From assembly GCA_027483345.1 (NCBI GenBank), contig JAIXUV010000207.1:1-33893 (forward strand): a stretch of 33,893 nucleotides of DNA, given 5' to 3'. Under the pieces are notes generated by a model, which did no database searches, was not told where the DNA came from, and saw only the letters and a program-made list of their open reading frames with translations. The position numbers and the translations under genes are program-made. Positions within the stretch are counted from its first letter, which is position 1. Each line of letters opens with the position of its first letter. This DNA is from Verrucomicrobiales bacterium (GTDB taxonomy: Bacteria; Verrucomicrobiota; Verrucomicrobiia; Limisphaerales; UBA9464). Shown here piece by piece: positions 26,543-33,893 of this stretch.

Positions 26543-26577
26543 AAAAAGCGTTGGAACCTATTGGTTTCCAACGCTTT
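26543..26577 (-). terminator. Intrinsic terminator downstream of the histone-like gene
   Basis: On the minus strand AAAGCGTTGGAAACC pairs with GGTTCCAACGCTTT around a short AATA loop, with one bulged A, and runs into TTTTT (26547-26543). It lies about 170 bp after the histone-like stop and before dnaA, so it should separate the glnB/histone-like transcript from dnaA. Read on the plus strand, the T tract is weaker. Confidence 0.8.
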
Positions 26578-26705
26578 ACTTAGATCTAGCTTCGTAGCCT
26601 TAGGAGACGGTTTCACCGGAGTGGGCACCCAACTGCACTTGTGACGGCCGAGGCTTCTATGAGAAAGCGGCGGCCGCCGCGAGGAGAAGTTTTGGGGTGT
26701 TGCCC

Positions 26706-26725
26706 CCACGTTGTTCACAACGTGG
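26706..26725. promoter_or_regulatory. 20-bp perfect palindrome next to the histone-like gene stop
   Basis: CCACGTTGT and ACAACGTGG are exact inverse complements separated by TC. The site lies 18 bp beyond the stop of the repeat protein and overlaps a DnaA-box-like TTGTTCACA. The two-base centre is too short for an ideal hairpin loop without opening inner pairs, so a dimeric protein-binding site is as likely as an RNA element. Confidence 0.45.
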
Positions 26726-26743
26726 AAAACCGCCCAGAAAAGA

Positions 26744-26935
26744 CTACTTCTTCTTGGCCGGAGCCTTCTTGGCGGGGGCCTTCTTGGCCGGAGCCTTGAG
26801 GGCGGCGGCCTTCTTGGCGGGGGCCTTGGGGGCGGCGGCCTTCTTGGCCGGGGCCTTGGGGGCGACGGCCTTCTTGGCGGGAGCCTTGGGGGCGGCGGCC
26901 TTCTTGGCGGCTTGCTGCTTTTCGGTAGCGGGCAT
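26744..26935 (-). CDS. Histone H1-like Ala/Lys/Pro-repeat DNA-binding protein
   Basis: This 63-residue, extremely basic protein follows MPATEKQQAAKK with four 10-residue repeats of the type AAAPKAPAKK (13-52), two APAKK units and a terminal Lys. It has no acidic residue after Glu5. This is the composition of histone-H1-like tails (chlamydial Hc1/Hc2, AlgP), which bind DNA without sequence preference and compact the nucleoid. It is reliable as a gene because AGGAGT lies 8 bp before the ATG, the frame is fixed by the repeats, and a strong terminator follows. It lies 45 bp downstream of glnB on the same strand. It lacks any folded domain, so it may be a bare tail. Repeat number is likely to vary between strains. 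Confidence 0.8.
   Translation of the reverse strand: MPATEKQQAAKKAAAPKAPAKKAVAPKAPAKKAAAPKAPAKKAAALKAPAKKAPAKKAPAKKK
26750..26899. repeat. In-gene tandem repeats, 30-bp units
   Basis: Four 30-bp units (GCCTTCTTGGC...GGGGGCGGCG on the plus strand) followed by two 15-bp half-units encode the AAAPKAPAKK repeats. The units differ by only a few bases, which suggests recent expansion by slippage or recombination without loss of frame. Confidence 0.75.
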
Positions 26936-26980
26936 GGATTTGTACTCCTGTTGGTTTGTTGGTTCTCTCTGCGCTTTGCG

Positions 26981-27381
<401 letters not shown>

Positions 27382-27447
27382 TCCGATTTCACAAAAACGT
27401 GCGCGGACTTCCCGCTCGTCGGCACTGATGTCAGGGTCGCTTCCACC

Positions 27448-28620
27448 GTGCGCGAACGTTGGCAGAAGTACACCGAGGAGGCCGAGACCTATCTCCTCGC
27501 CGTCATCCTCGACGGCCTCCCCGGCCGGAAGGCCGACATCATCCGAACCCTGTTGGCAGGCCTTTCGCACGTCTTCGCCGGCATCGTGAAGCTGCGCCGG
27601 CTGCTCTATTCGCTCCGCATCCTCCGGGACTCCACGCTCGGCGTCCAGGTGATCGCCGTCGGCAACCTCACCGTCGGTGGCACCGGCAAGACGCCGGTCG
27701 TCGAGAAGTTCGCCCGGGCCCTGCAGGACGCCGGTCGGAAGGTCGCCATCCTCTCGCGCGGCTACCGGTCCCGACCGAAGCCCGTCAGCGAACGCCTCCT
27801 CGACAAGCTCCTCCTCCGCGAGGACACCACACCGCCACGCATCGTCTCCGACGGCCATTCGCTGCTGCTCGATTCCGAGACCGCCGGCGACGAGCCCTAC
27901 ATGCTGGCGTCCAACCTGAGGGACGTCGTCGTCCTTGTGGACAAGGACCGGGTGAAGGCAGGCCGCTATGCGGTGGAGCATTTCGGCTGCGACACCCTCC
28001 TGCTCGACGACGGCTTCCAATACTGGCGCCTCGCGGGTCGCCGGACGGACGTGGTGCTCATCGACTGCCAGCAACCGTTCGGCAACGAGTACCTGCTTCC
28101 CCGCGGAACCCTACGCGAACCGCCGTCCCACCTCGCCCGGGCCAGCGTGATCTTCCTCACCAAGAGCGACGGCCGCACCGCCGCACTCCGTGAACGCATC
28201 CACCAGCTCAACCCCCGAGCGGACGTCATCGAGTGCCTGCACCATCCCCTGTACTTCGAGGATGTCTTCACCGGCGAACGCCATGGCCTCGACCTCCTCC
28301 GTGGTCGGAAGGTGGCGAGCCTCACCGGCATCGCGCAACCGGAGTCCTTCGAGTCCAAGCTGGCGGATCTGGGCGCCGAGATCGTCCTCGCCCGGCGGTT
28401 CGCCGACCATCACCGGTTCACCCAGCAGGAGGTGCTCGACGCCGTGAACCGCGGCAAGAAGCGGCGCGCCGACATGCTGCTCACCACCCAGAAGGACGCC
28501 GTGCGCTTCCCCAAGCTCGATCGCCGGGACCTCCCGGTCTACTTCATGCGGGTCGAGATCAAGATCCTCGCCGGGGCCGAGGGCTTCGACGAAGCCGTTC
28601 GCCGCATCTGCTTCCGCTGA
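27448..28620 (+). CDS. lpxK: Tetraacyldisaccharide 4'-kinase
   Basis: This 390-residue enzyme phosphorylates the 4' position of the lipid A disaccharide precursor at the inner membrane, the sixth step of lipid A synthesis. An N-terminal hydrophobic/amphipathic segment (about 30-60, [23 protein letters not shown]) can associate with the membrane. The P-loop [11 protein letters not shown] spans 72-82, followed by [15 protein letters not shown] and [12 protein letters not shown] are the family's other signatures. GTG at 27448 is the only sensible start. It is slightly long for the family because of extra residues around 100-125. It is divergent from glnB, and no other lpx gene is adjacent. Its presence indicates a lipid-A-containing outer membrane. 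Confidence 0.95.
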   Translation: MRERWQKYTEEAETYLLAVILDGLPGRKADIIRTLLAGLSHVFAGIVKLRRLLYSLRILRDSTLGVQVIAVGNLTVGGTGKTPVVEKFARALQDAGRKVAILSRGYRSRPKPVSERLLDKLLLREDTTPPRIVSDGHSLLLDSETAGDEPYMLASNLRDVVVLVDKDRVKAGRYAVEHFGCDTLLLDDGFQYWRLAGRRTDVVLIDCQQPFGNEYLLPRGTLREPPSHLARASVIFLTKSDGRTAALRERIHQLNPRADVIECLHHPLYFEDVFTGERHGLDLLRGRKVASLTGIAQPESFESKLADLGAEIVLARRFADHHRFTQQEVLDAVNRGKKRRADMLLTTQKDAVRFPKLDRRDLPVYFMRVEIKILAGAEGFDEAVRRICFR

Positions 28621-28974
28621 TCCGCCTCGACGTCTCCCTGAATTGATGGAGGAGCGGACCGCCGAATCCCCGGGAATGACCCCGCTCAAAGGTTCGCGAA
28701 CGTTATCGCCCGGAGCCAAACGGTGATTTCGGCATTGCCGCCACCGGGAAGCGAATCTAGAAACCCCTCGGTCGCCGGTGAAAACCGGGGATTGGGCGGA
28801 CACCGGAGAACCAACATTCGTCCGTCCGTTCCGGGCCGGGTGCGCTTATTTCAGCAGGGTTCTCCACCCTCGCCTCCTTGGCGTGTCCGACCCGGGGCCA
28901 CTTTCGCGGGTGCGGCTTCATCGGAAGCCGCACCCGCATTTCTGATCAGGTGCAAGCGCCCCGCAACCGGAGCC
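28621..28974. other. Gene-free gap between lpxK and the NHL fragment
   Basis: There are 354 bp without a convincing gene. The region holds a 10-bp palindrome GTTCGCGAAC near 28692-28703, an imperfect CCCC...CCGGGG hairpin near 28763-28790, and the long perfect hairpin at 28906-28937. The two flanking genes are convergent, so terminators are expected here. Confidence 0.5.
28906..28937. terminator. Strong 14-bp perfect hairpin, probable bidirectional terminator
   Basis: GCGGGTGCGGCTTC (28906-28919) pairs perfectly with GAAGCCGCACCCGC (28924-28937) around the tetraloop ATCG. On the plus strand ATTTCT follows, a short T-rich tail. On the minus strand GAAAG follows. It lies 37 bp after the stop of the minus-strand NHL fragment and about 285 bp after lpxK. 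Confidence 0.6.
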
Positions 28975-29595
28975 TCACTGCTCCAAGGTGCGCAGGAAGT
29001 TCCCGACCGAGTCGCCGTCCACCACCGCCGAGACCGAAACACGGGAACCGTCGGACGGGATCCGCCCGTTACCCTCGGATTTCCATTCCAGCAGGTTGGT
29101 TGAGCTTTGCACCGAGAACTCCTGTCCCGGGGCGCCATGGATCTCCAACTGCAGACGTCCCTGCTCGACCGCCGCCCGTTCGACCGCCACCGGCCGGGGA
29201 CTGAACCGCAGCAGCCGTCTGGAGAACTTGAACTCGCCGACCCAGAGGCAGGAGCCGTCCCAGGCCAGGCTGCCCGGCATGAAGAGGCTGGAGCGGCCGA
29301 TGTTGGGTCCGACGTCGGAGGTGTCCGCCGCACCCAGGATCAAGGACGCCCGGGCGCCGGCCAGCACCTCCTCCATCGAGTTCCATCCCAACACGCGGTT
29401 GTAGCTGGTGTCCGCCACCCAGAGTCGGGTGCCGTCGAGGAGCGCGCCTTCCGGCAGGTTGAACCCGACGCCGGCCACGGAAACGGGCGAGAAGTTGTCG
29501 CGGTTCAACAGGGTGACCACCGGCTGCGAGGCGTCGGTGATGCCCTCAAGCCAGTAAATGGCGACCGCGTGCGGCGGACGGGTTGCATTCCGCAA
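28975..29595 (-). pseudogene. Truncated NHL-repeat protein remnant
   Basis: The open frame encodes about 206 residues from a TTG, with an in-frame TAG 13 codons further upstream. Its first part, GALLDGTRLWVADTSYNRVLGW and SLAWDGSCLWVGEFKFSRRLLRF, consists of the last two NHL-type beta-propeller blades. The tail (APGQEFSVQSSTNLLEWKS) is a C-terminal module common in secreted Verrucomicrobiota proteins. There is no ATG/GTG start, no signal peptide, and too few blades for a closed propeller, so it looks like the 3' end of a larger secreted protein that lost its front. No matching 5' portion is found in the 150 bp before dnaE, so this is a deletion rather than a simple frameshift. A functional short protein is possible but less likely. 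Confidence 0.55.
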
Positions 29596-29747
29596 CGCCG
29601 ACCCCGGCGGATTCGAGGCACGGATCCGTCTGCGCTAGGCGACCTGAAAGTGCGGACCACCAACCTCCCCCGACTCACGCGGAAGGAGGCGCATTCCCTT
29701 CCGCAATTGCCTGAAGTCCGCCTTCGTTCCCGCGGAACGGTTCCGGC

Positions 29748-32700
29748 TCACTCGTCGTCGCCGCCGCCACCCCGCTTCTCCCATCGCCGCTGGGCGCGCT
29801 CGGGCAGGCTGTTGTCCGACTTCACCTGCACCGCGTCCTCACCGAACATCCCGACCACAGCCTCCTCGAACGCCCGCGACGCCATCACCTGGTAGCGGTC
29901 GTTCGGCTCGATCCACACCGCCTCGCCACCCGGCAGCCGCAGGCACAGGTATACCGGCACGCCGCCCTTGTGGGCCTCCATCACCGACCGCAGTTCCTCG
30001 AGCCGCGATCCCTGGAGCTGTTCCGCCCGCATCCGGAGCTGGATCCGCTTGGTGAACTTCCGCGGGGCGTCGTCGAGGCGGAGGATCTCCTGGGGGAACA
30101 GCTTGGGCTTGTCCTCGCCCGTGCTCACCTCCGCCGTCACCAGCAGCGGCTGGTTCGCCACGAAGAGGTCCACGTACTTCTCGTAGGACTCGTTCATGGC
30201 CAGGATCGTCGCCGTCCCGCTCATGTCCTCCAGCGTGACCATCGCGTAGGGCTTGCCGGTCTTCTTCGAGGACCCCTTCTGCACCGTCGTCACCAGGCCG
30301 CCGACGCGGGCCATGCTCCTCGTGGGAAGCGCCGCCAACTGCTCGATGGTGTGGGTGGCGTGACGGGAAAGGAGCTTCTCGTAGGGCTCCAGCGGATGAC
30401 CGCTCACGTAGAAGCCCACCAGCTCCTTCTCGTCCGCCAGCCTCTGGGCGATCGGCCATTCCTCGAGGATCGCGACCTTCTCCGCCTTCTTCGGCCCGGC
30501 GACCGCGGTCTCGAAGGCGTCGAAGAACGAGACCTGCCCGCGTGCACGGTCCGCGGCGGCGGCGCTGGCCAGGCCCATCGCGTGTTCCACCTGCGAGAAC
30601 ACCGTGGCCCGGTTGACGACGATCGAGTCGCAGGCCCCCGCCTTCACCAACGCCTCCAACCCCTTGCGGTTCACCGCCCGCAGGTCCACCCGGGCGCAGA
30701 GGTCCTCCAGCGACGTGAACCTCCCGCCCGAGGCCCGGGCGTCGAGGATCGACTGCACCGCCACCTCGCCCACGCCCTTGATCGCGGCGAGGCCGAAGCG
30801 GATGACCGTCCGGCCGGTGCCGTCCGACGATGTCGCCGGGGCGAAGTTCAGGCGGGATTCGTTGACGTCCGGCCCGAGGGTGCGGATGCCGAAGCCCTTC
30901 GCCTCGCCGATGTACTGGCTCAGCTTCGCGGTGTCCCCCTGGTCGTTGGTCATCATCGCGCAGAGGAACTCCACGGGATGGTTGGCCTTCAGCCAGGCGG
31001 TCTGGTACGCGACGACCGCATAGGCCGCGGCGTGCGACTTGTTGAAGCCGTAGCCGGCGAACTTCTCGAGCAGGTCGAACACCTCGTTCGCCTTGGGCGC
31101 GGCGATGCCGTTCGTCTCGGCGCAGCCCTTCACGAAGCTCTCCCGCTGCACCGCCATCTCCTCGATCTTCTTCTTGCCCATCGCCCGCCGCAGCAGGTCC
31201 GCGCGGCCCAGCGTGTAGCCGCCCAGGATCTGCGCCGCCTGCATCACCTGCTCCTGGTAGATCAGGATGCCGTAGGTCTCGCGCGCGATCGGCTCCAGCA
31301 ACGGATGCGGATACTCGATCTCCTGCTCCCCGTGCCGGCGCTTGATGAAGTCCGGGATCAGGTCCATCGGGCCCGGCCGGTAGAGCGAGATCAACGCCGT
31401 GATGTGCTCCACCGAGGCGATCTTGAACTTCTTGCAGAGGTCCCGCATGCCGCCGGATTCCAGCTGGAACACCCCGAGCGTCTGCGCGTTGTTCAACAGC
31501 TCGTAGGTCTTCGCGTCGTCCAACGGCAGGTCGTCGATGACGATCTCCTTCCCCGTGGTCTGGCGGATCATCTCCACCGAGTTCCGGATCACCGTCAGGG
31601 TCTTCAACCCCAGGAAGTCCATCTTCAACAGGCCCAGGTCGCCGACCGGACCCATCGCGTACTGCGTCACGATGCCGCCGTCGTCGTCCTGCTTCAGCGG
31701 CAGCAGGTTCACCAGCGGCTGCGCCCCGATCACCACGCCGGCCGCATGCACGCCCACGCTCCGCGTCTGGTCCTCCAGCAGCAACGCCGTCTCCACCAGC
31801 TCCCGCGTCACATCCTCGCTCTCGAAGGCCTGCTTGAACTCCGCGCTCTTCTCCAACGCGTCCTTCAGCCCCCACTTCACGTCGGTGATCATCTTCGCCA
31901 GACGATCCGTCTCCCCGAACCCGAGCCCCATCACGCGGCCCACGTCCCGGATCACCGACTTCGCCCCCATGGTGCCGAAGGTGATGATCTGTGCCACCGC
32001 CTCGCGCCCGTACTTCTGCCGCACGTACTCGATGACCTCCTGCCGGCGGTCGTCCGCGAAGTCGATGTCGATGTCGGGCGGGCTCACCCGCTCCGGATTC
32101 AGGAAGCGTTCGAAGAGCAGGCCGTAGCGCAGCGGATCGACGTTCGCGATCTCCAGCAGGTACGTGACCATCGAACCGGCCGCCGAACCACGCGCCACGC
32201 ACGCGATGCCGTTGTCGCGGCCCCAGCGGACGAAGTCGCCGACGATGAGGAAGTACGAGACGTAACCGGTCTTCTCGATCACCCCCAGCTCGAGGTCCAG
32301 CCGGGCCAACAGCTTGGCGATGGCCTCCTGGACCCGCGGATCGTCCGCCGGCACCGGTTCGGGCACCGCGGGGGGCACGACGGCCGGCGCGGGGGTCGGC
32401 GCCGGGGCTTCCGACGACGGATCCCCGGGTTCCCCGGCTGGGACCGCGACGGGCGCCGGGGCCGGCGGAAAGAGGAAGGCCAGCCGACGCGTGTCTCGGA
32501 TGCCGTCCACCATGATCCGCGCCCCTTCCACATGGGCCTGGATCGCGTAGCGCCGCTCGAGGCCGTCGCAGAGCAGACGACGCAGATAACCCTCGCGGGT
32601 CCACGTCTCCGGCGGCTGGAACACCGGGTAGTGTTCGGCGCCCTTCCCGAATTTGATCTCGAGATGGCACTTCTCCGCCACCTCCACCGTGTTCAGCACC

Positions 32701-33494
32701 GCCTCCGGCGTCTCGGCGAACAGCCGCTTCATCTCGTCCGGCGACCGCAGGAAGAACTGCTCCTGCTGGTACCGCATCCGCTTGGTGTCGCTCAGCTGCG
32801 CCTGGGTGCCGATGCAGATCAGGCAGTCATGGGAGCGCGAGTGCTCCTTCTTGACGTAATGGACGTCGTTGGTGGCGACGCACTTGAGGCCGAAGTCCTT
32901 GGCCCACGGCAACAGCTGGCGGTTGACCTTGGCCTGCTCGGGGATGCCGTGGTTCTGGAGCTCGAGGTAGAAGTTCTCCGGACCGAACACCTGCTTGAAG
33001 AAGTCGATGGCGTCCTTCGCCCGCTTGAGGTCGTCCTTCACTATCGACTCCGGGATCTCGCTCGCCAGGCAGCCGCTGAGGCCGATCAGTCCCGCGCCGT
33101 GCCGCGCCAGCAGCTCCTTGTCGATGCGCGGCTTGTAGTAGTAGCCTTCCAGGTTGGCCGCGGTGACGAGCTTCACCAGGTTCGCGTAGCCCTCCGCGTT
33201 CCGGGCCAGCAACACCAGGTGGTTGTACACGTCCCGCATCCCGCCGGCGCCCTGCTTGCGGTCCAGACGCGAGCCCGGAGCCACATACACCTCGCATCCG
33301 ATGATCGGCTTGATGCCGGCCTTCTTCGCGGCCGAGTAGAACTCGATGGCGCCGAACATGTTGCCATGGTCGGTCATGGCGATCGCGGGGAACTGCAGCT
33401 CCTTCGCCCGCTCCATCAGGCGGTCCAGACGACAGGCTGCGTCGAGCAGCGAGAACTCGGTGTGGAGATGCAGATGGGCGAAGTCGGCGGGCAT
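29748..33494 (-). CDS. dnaE: DNA polymerase III subunit alpha
   Basis: This 1248-residue replicative polymerase is slightly long for DnaE1. The N-terminal PHP domain starts FAHLHLHTEFSLLDAA and has MTDHGNMFG. The palm includes ARGSAAGS (434-441) and the catalytic PDIDIDFADD (473-482), with the metal-binding Asp residues intact. Helix-hairpin-helix and OB domains follow (GLVTTVQKGSSKKTGKPYAMV), and the tail is GGGGDDE. A Pro/Ala-rich stretch of about 40 residues (343-384) is inserted between the PHP domain and the VIEKTGYVSYFLIVGDFVRWG helix. ATG at 33494 is preferred over a TTG at 33518 because family members start right before the HLHLHTEFS motif. It stands alone, with a 399-bp upstream region running to the window edge. 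Confidence 0.97.
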   Translation of the reverse strand: MPADFAHLHLHTEFSLLDAACRLDRLMERAKELQFPAIAMTDHGNMFGAIEFYSAAKKAGIKPIIGCEVYVAPGSRLDRKQGAGGMRDVYNHLVLLARNAEGYANLVKLVTAANLEGYYYKPRIDKELLARHGAGLIGLSGCLASEIPESIVKDDLKRAKDAIDFFKQVFGPENFYLELQNHGIPEQAKVNRQLLPWAKDFGLKCVATNDVHYVKKEHSRSHDCLICIGTQAQLSDTKRMRYQQEQFFLRSPDEMKRLFAETPEAVLNTVEVAEKCHLEIKFGKGAEHYPVFQPPETWTREGYLRRLLCDGLERRYAIQAHVEGARIMVDGIRDTRRLAFLFPPAPAPVAVPAGEPGDPSSEAPAPTPAPAVVPPAVPEPVPADDPRVQEAIAKLLARLDLELGVIEKTGYVSYFLIVGDFVRWGRDNGIACVARGSAAGSMVTYLLEIANVDPLRYGLLFERFLNPERVSPPDIDIDFADDRRQEVIEYVRQKYGREAVAQIITFGTMGAKSVIRDVGRVMGLGFGETDRLAKMITDVKWGLKDALEKSAEFKQAFESEDVTRELVETALLLEDQTRSVGVHAAGVVIGAQPLVNLLPLKQDDDGGIVTQYAMGPVGDLGLLKMDFLGLKTLTVIRNSVEMIRQTTGKEIVIDDLPLDDAKTYELLNNAQTLGVFQLESGGMRDLCKKFKIASVEHITALISLYRPGPMDLIPDFIKRRHGEQEIEYPHPLLEPIARETYGILIYQEQVMQAAQILGGYTLGRADLLRRAMGKKKIEEMAVQRESFVKGCAETNGIAAPKANEVFDLLEKFAGYGFNKSHAAAYAVVAYQTAWLKANHPVEFLCAMMTNDQGDTAKLSQYIGEAKGFGIRTLGPDVNESRLNFAPATSSDGTGRTVIRFGLAAIKGVGEVAVQSILDARASGGRFTSLEDLCARVDLRAVNRKGLEALVKAGACDSIVVNRATVFSQVEHAMGLASAAAADRARGQVSFFDAFETAVAGPKKAEKVAILEEWPIAQRLADEKELVGFYVSGHPLEPYEKLLSRHATHTIEQLAALPTRSMARVGGLVTTVQKGSSKKTGKPYAMVTLEDMSGTATILAMNESYEKYVDLFVANQPLLVTAEVSTGEDKPKLFPQEILRLDDAPRKFTKRIQLRMRAEQLQGSRLEELRSVMEAHKGGVPVYLCLRLPGGEAVWIEPNDRYQVMASRAFEEAVVGMFGEDAVQVKSDNSLPERAQRRWEKRGGGGDDE

Positions 33495-33893
33495 CGCGAT
33501 GGGACACGGTTCGGCCAACCCGACGGGGTGTCCAGAGCGGAATCCAAACGCCCAGCCCGACCGGCATTTTCAGCCGCATTTCCCCGGAAGACACCACAGC
33601 GCTGAGCAAAACACGCCACCCGGAGGCAAATCATCCACCGGAAACCCCGGATTACCGCCTCGGCCAGCAAAATGTACGGTTGGCAAGGGATAAGCTGTGC
33701 CCACCCCTGTGGAACCCGGAACCCCTCATCGATCCCAGATTGGTGGAGGATTCCATCCCCCCGTCACGGCCATCATGGTTGTGACAAAGGTCCTACCCAC
33801 ATCCCCGAACGACTTGGGCGAACAGGCCTGAGCCGCTGCTTCAGAACACTGGCCCGGAGGACGCTCCACAGCCCTCCGGGTTTTCTGTCTTCA
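33495..33893. other. dnaE upstream region; possible plus-strand small transcript
   Basis: There are 399 bp to the right edge without a convincing protein gene. The region must include the dnaE promoter (minus strand). On the plus strand it ends with a good intrinsic terminator at 33853-33890, but no plus-strand gene is seen before it. A small RNA ending there, or read-through control, is possible. Confidence 0.4.
33853..33890 (+). terminator. Intrinsic terminator at right edge, parent transcript unknown
   Basis: CCCGGAGG (33853-33860) pairs with CCTCCGGG (33873-33880) around a 12-base loop and is followed directly by TTTTCTGTCT. It is oriented to stop plus-strand transcription, but the nearest upstream plus-strand gene (lpxK) ends over 5 kb away. 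Confidence 0.65.

Larger units (their letters stand above)
26376..26743. other. Gene-free region upstream of dnaA; candidate oriC/dnaA control region
   Basis: This 368-bp stretch has no convincing gene and is AT-richer than its surroundings. It contains two sequences near the DnaA-box consensus TTATCCACA: TTATTCACC (26426-26434, 7 of 9) and TTGTTCACA (26711-26719, 7 of 9). The second lies inside a 20-bp palindrome. It also holds the terminator at 26543-26577. Two imperfect boxes are weak evidence for an origin; the position beside dnaA is the main argument. Confidence 0.35.

Noticed and set aside
26744..26935. CRISPR-like direct repeats
   Set aside because: The repeats are in frame, vary by single bases, have no unique spacers and encode a Lys-rich protein with a ribosome binding site.
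29970..33605. 1211-codon plus-strand open frame opposite dnaE
   Set aside because: Low-complexity His/Arg/Leu-rich shadow with no recognisable fold; dnaE on the other strand is certain.
33800..33890. CCTGAGCCG and flanks resembling part of 6S RNA
   Set aside because: The 5' and 3' parts do not pair to form the long open-bubble rod of 6S RNA, and the match is only nine bases.

Overview
The window looks like chromosomal DNA from a high-GC, diderm bacterium of the Verrucomicrobiota/PVC type. This is inferred from several features: lpxK and a TonB-dependent receptor (outer membrane), two giant secreted FG-GAP/ASPIC-UnbV proteins, an Ala/Lys/Pro-repeat histone-H1-like protein, a C-terminal 'SVQSSTNLLEWKS' module of the kind common in Verrucomicrobiota secreted proteins, a dnaA with no dnaN beside it, and many genes without a clear Shine-Dalgarno sequence. 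No rRNA, tRNA, CRISPR, transposase or phage gene was recognised.

Region 1 (1-13165) is a divergent uptake-and-catabolism locus. On the minus strand are a TonB-dependent receptor with its own terminator, then a lipoprotein NMT1/THI5-type solute-binding protein, an 8-oxoguanine-deaminase-like amidohydrolase, and the 5' end of a second NMT1-type binding protein that runs off the left edge. On the plus strand is a tight seven-gene run: guanine-deaminase-like nucleobase deaminase, GlcD-like FAD oxidase, creatininase-family amidohydrolase, CocE/NonD hydrolase, ABC ATPase, ABC permease and a third NMT1-type binding protein. Together they suggest outer- and inner-membrane import of a nitrogen-rich cyclic compound (purine-like or a related lactam), then deamination, oxidation and ring or side-chain hydrolysis. 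The exact substrate cannot be read from the sequence.

Region 2 (13385-24870) holds, on the minus strand, a GT4-like glycosyltransferase, an M20 deacylase, a small zinc-ribbon protein, and two tandem ~1225-residue FG-GAP/UnbV paralogues that overlap by ATGA. A divergent NAD-dependent sugar epimerase follows.

Region 3 (24981-33893) is housekeeping. It contains dnaA with an AT-richer upstream region that is a possible origin, a histone-H1-like repeat protein downstream of glnB (PII), divergent lpxK, a truncated NHL-repeat fragment, and dnaE with a Pro/Ala-rich insertion. A strong plus-strand terminator of unknown parentage lies at the right edge.
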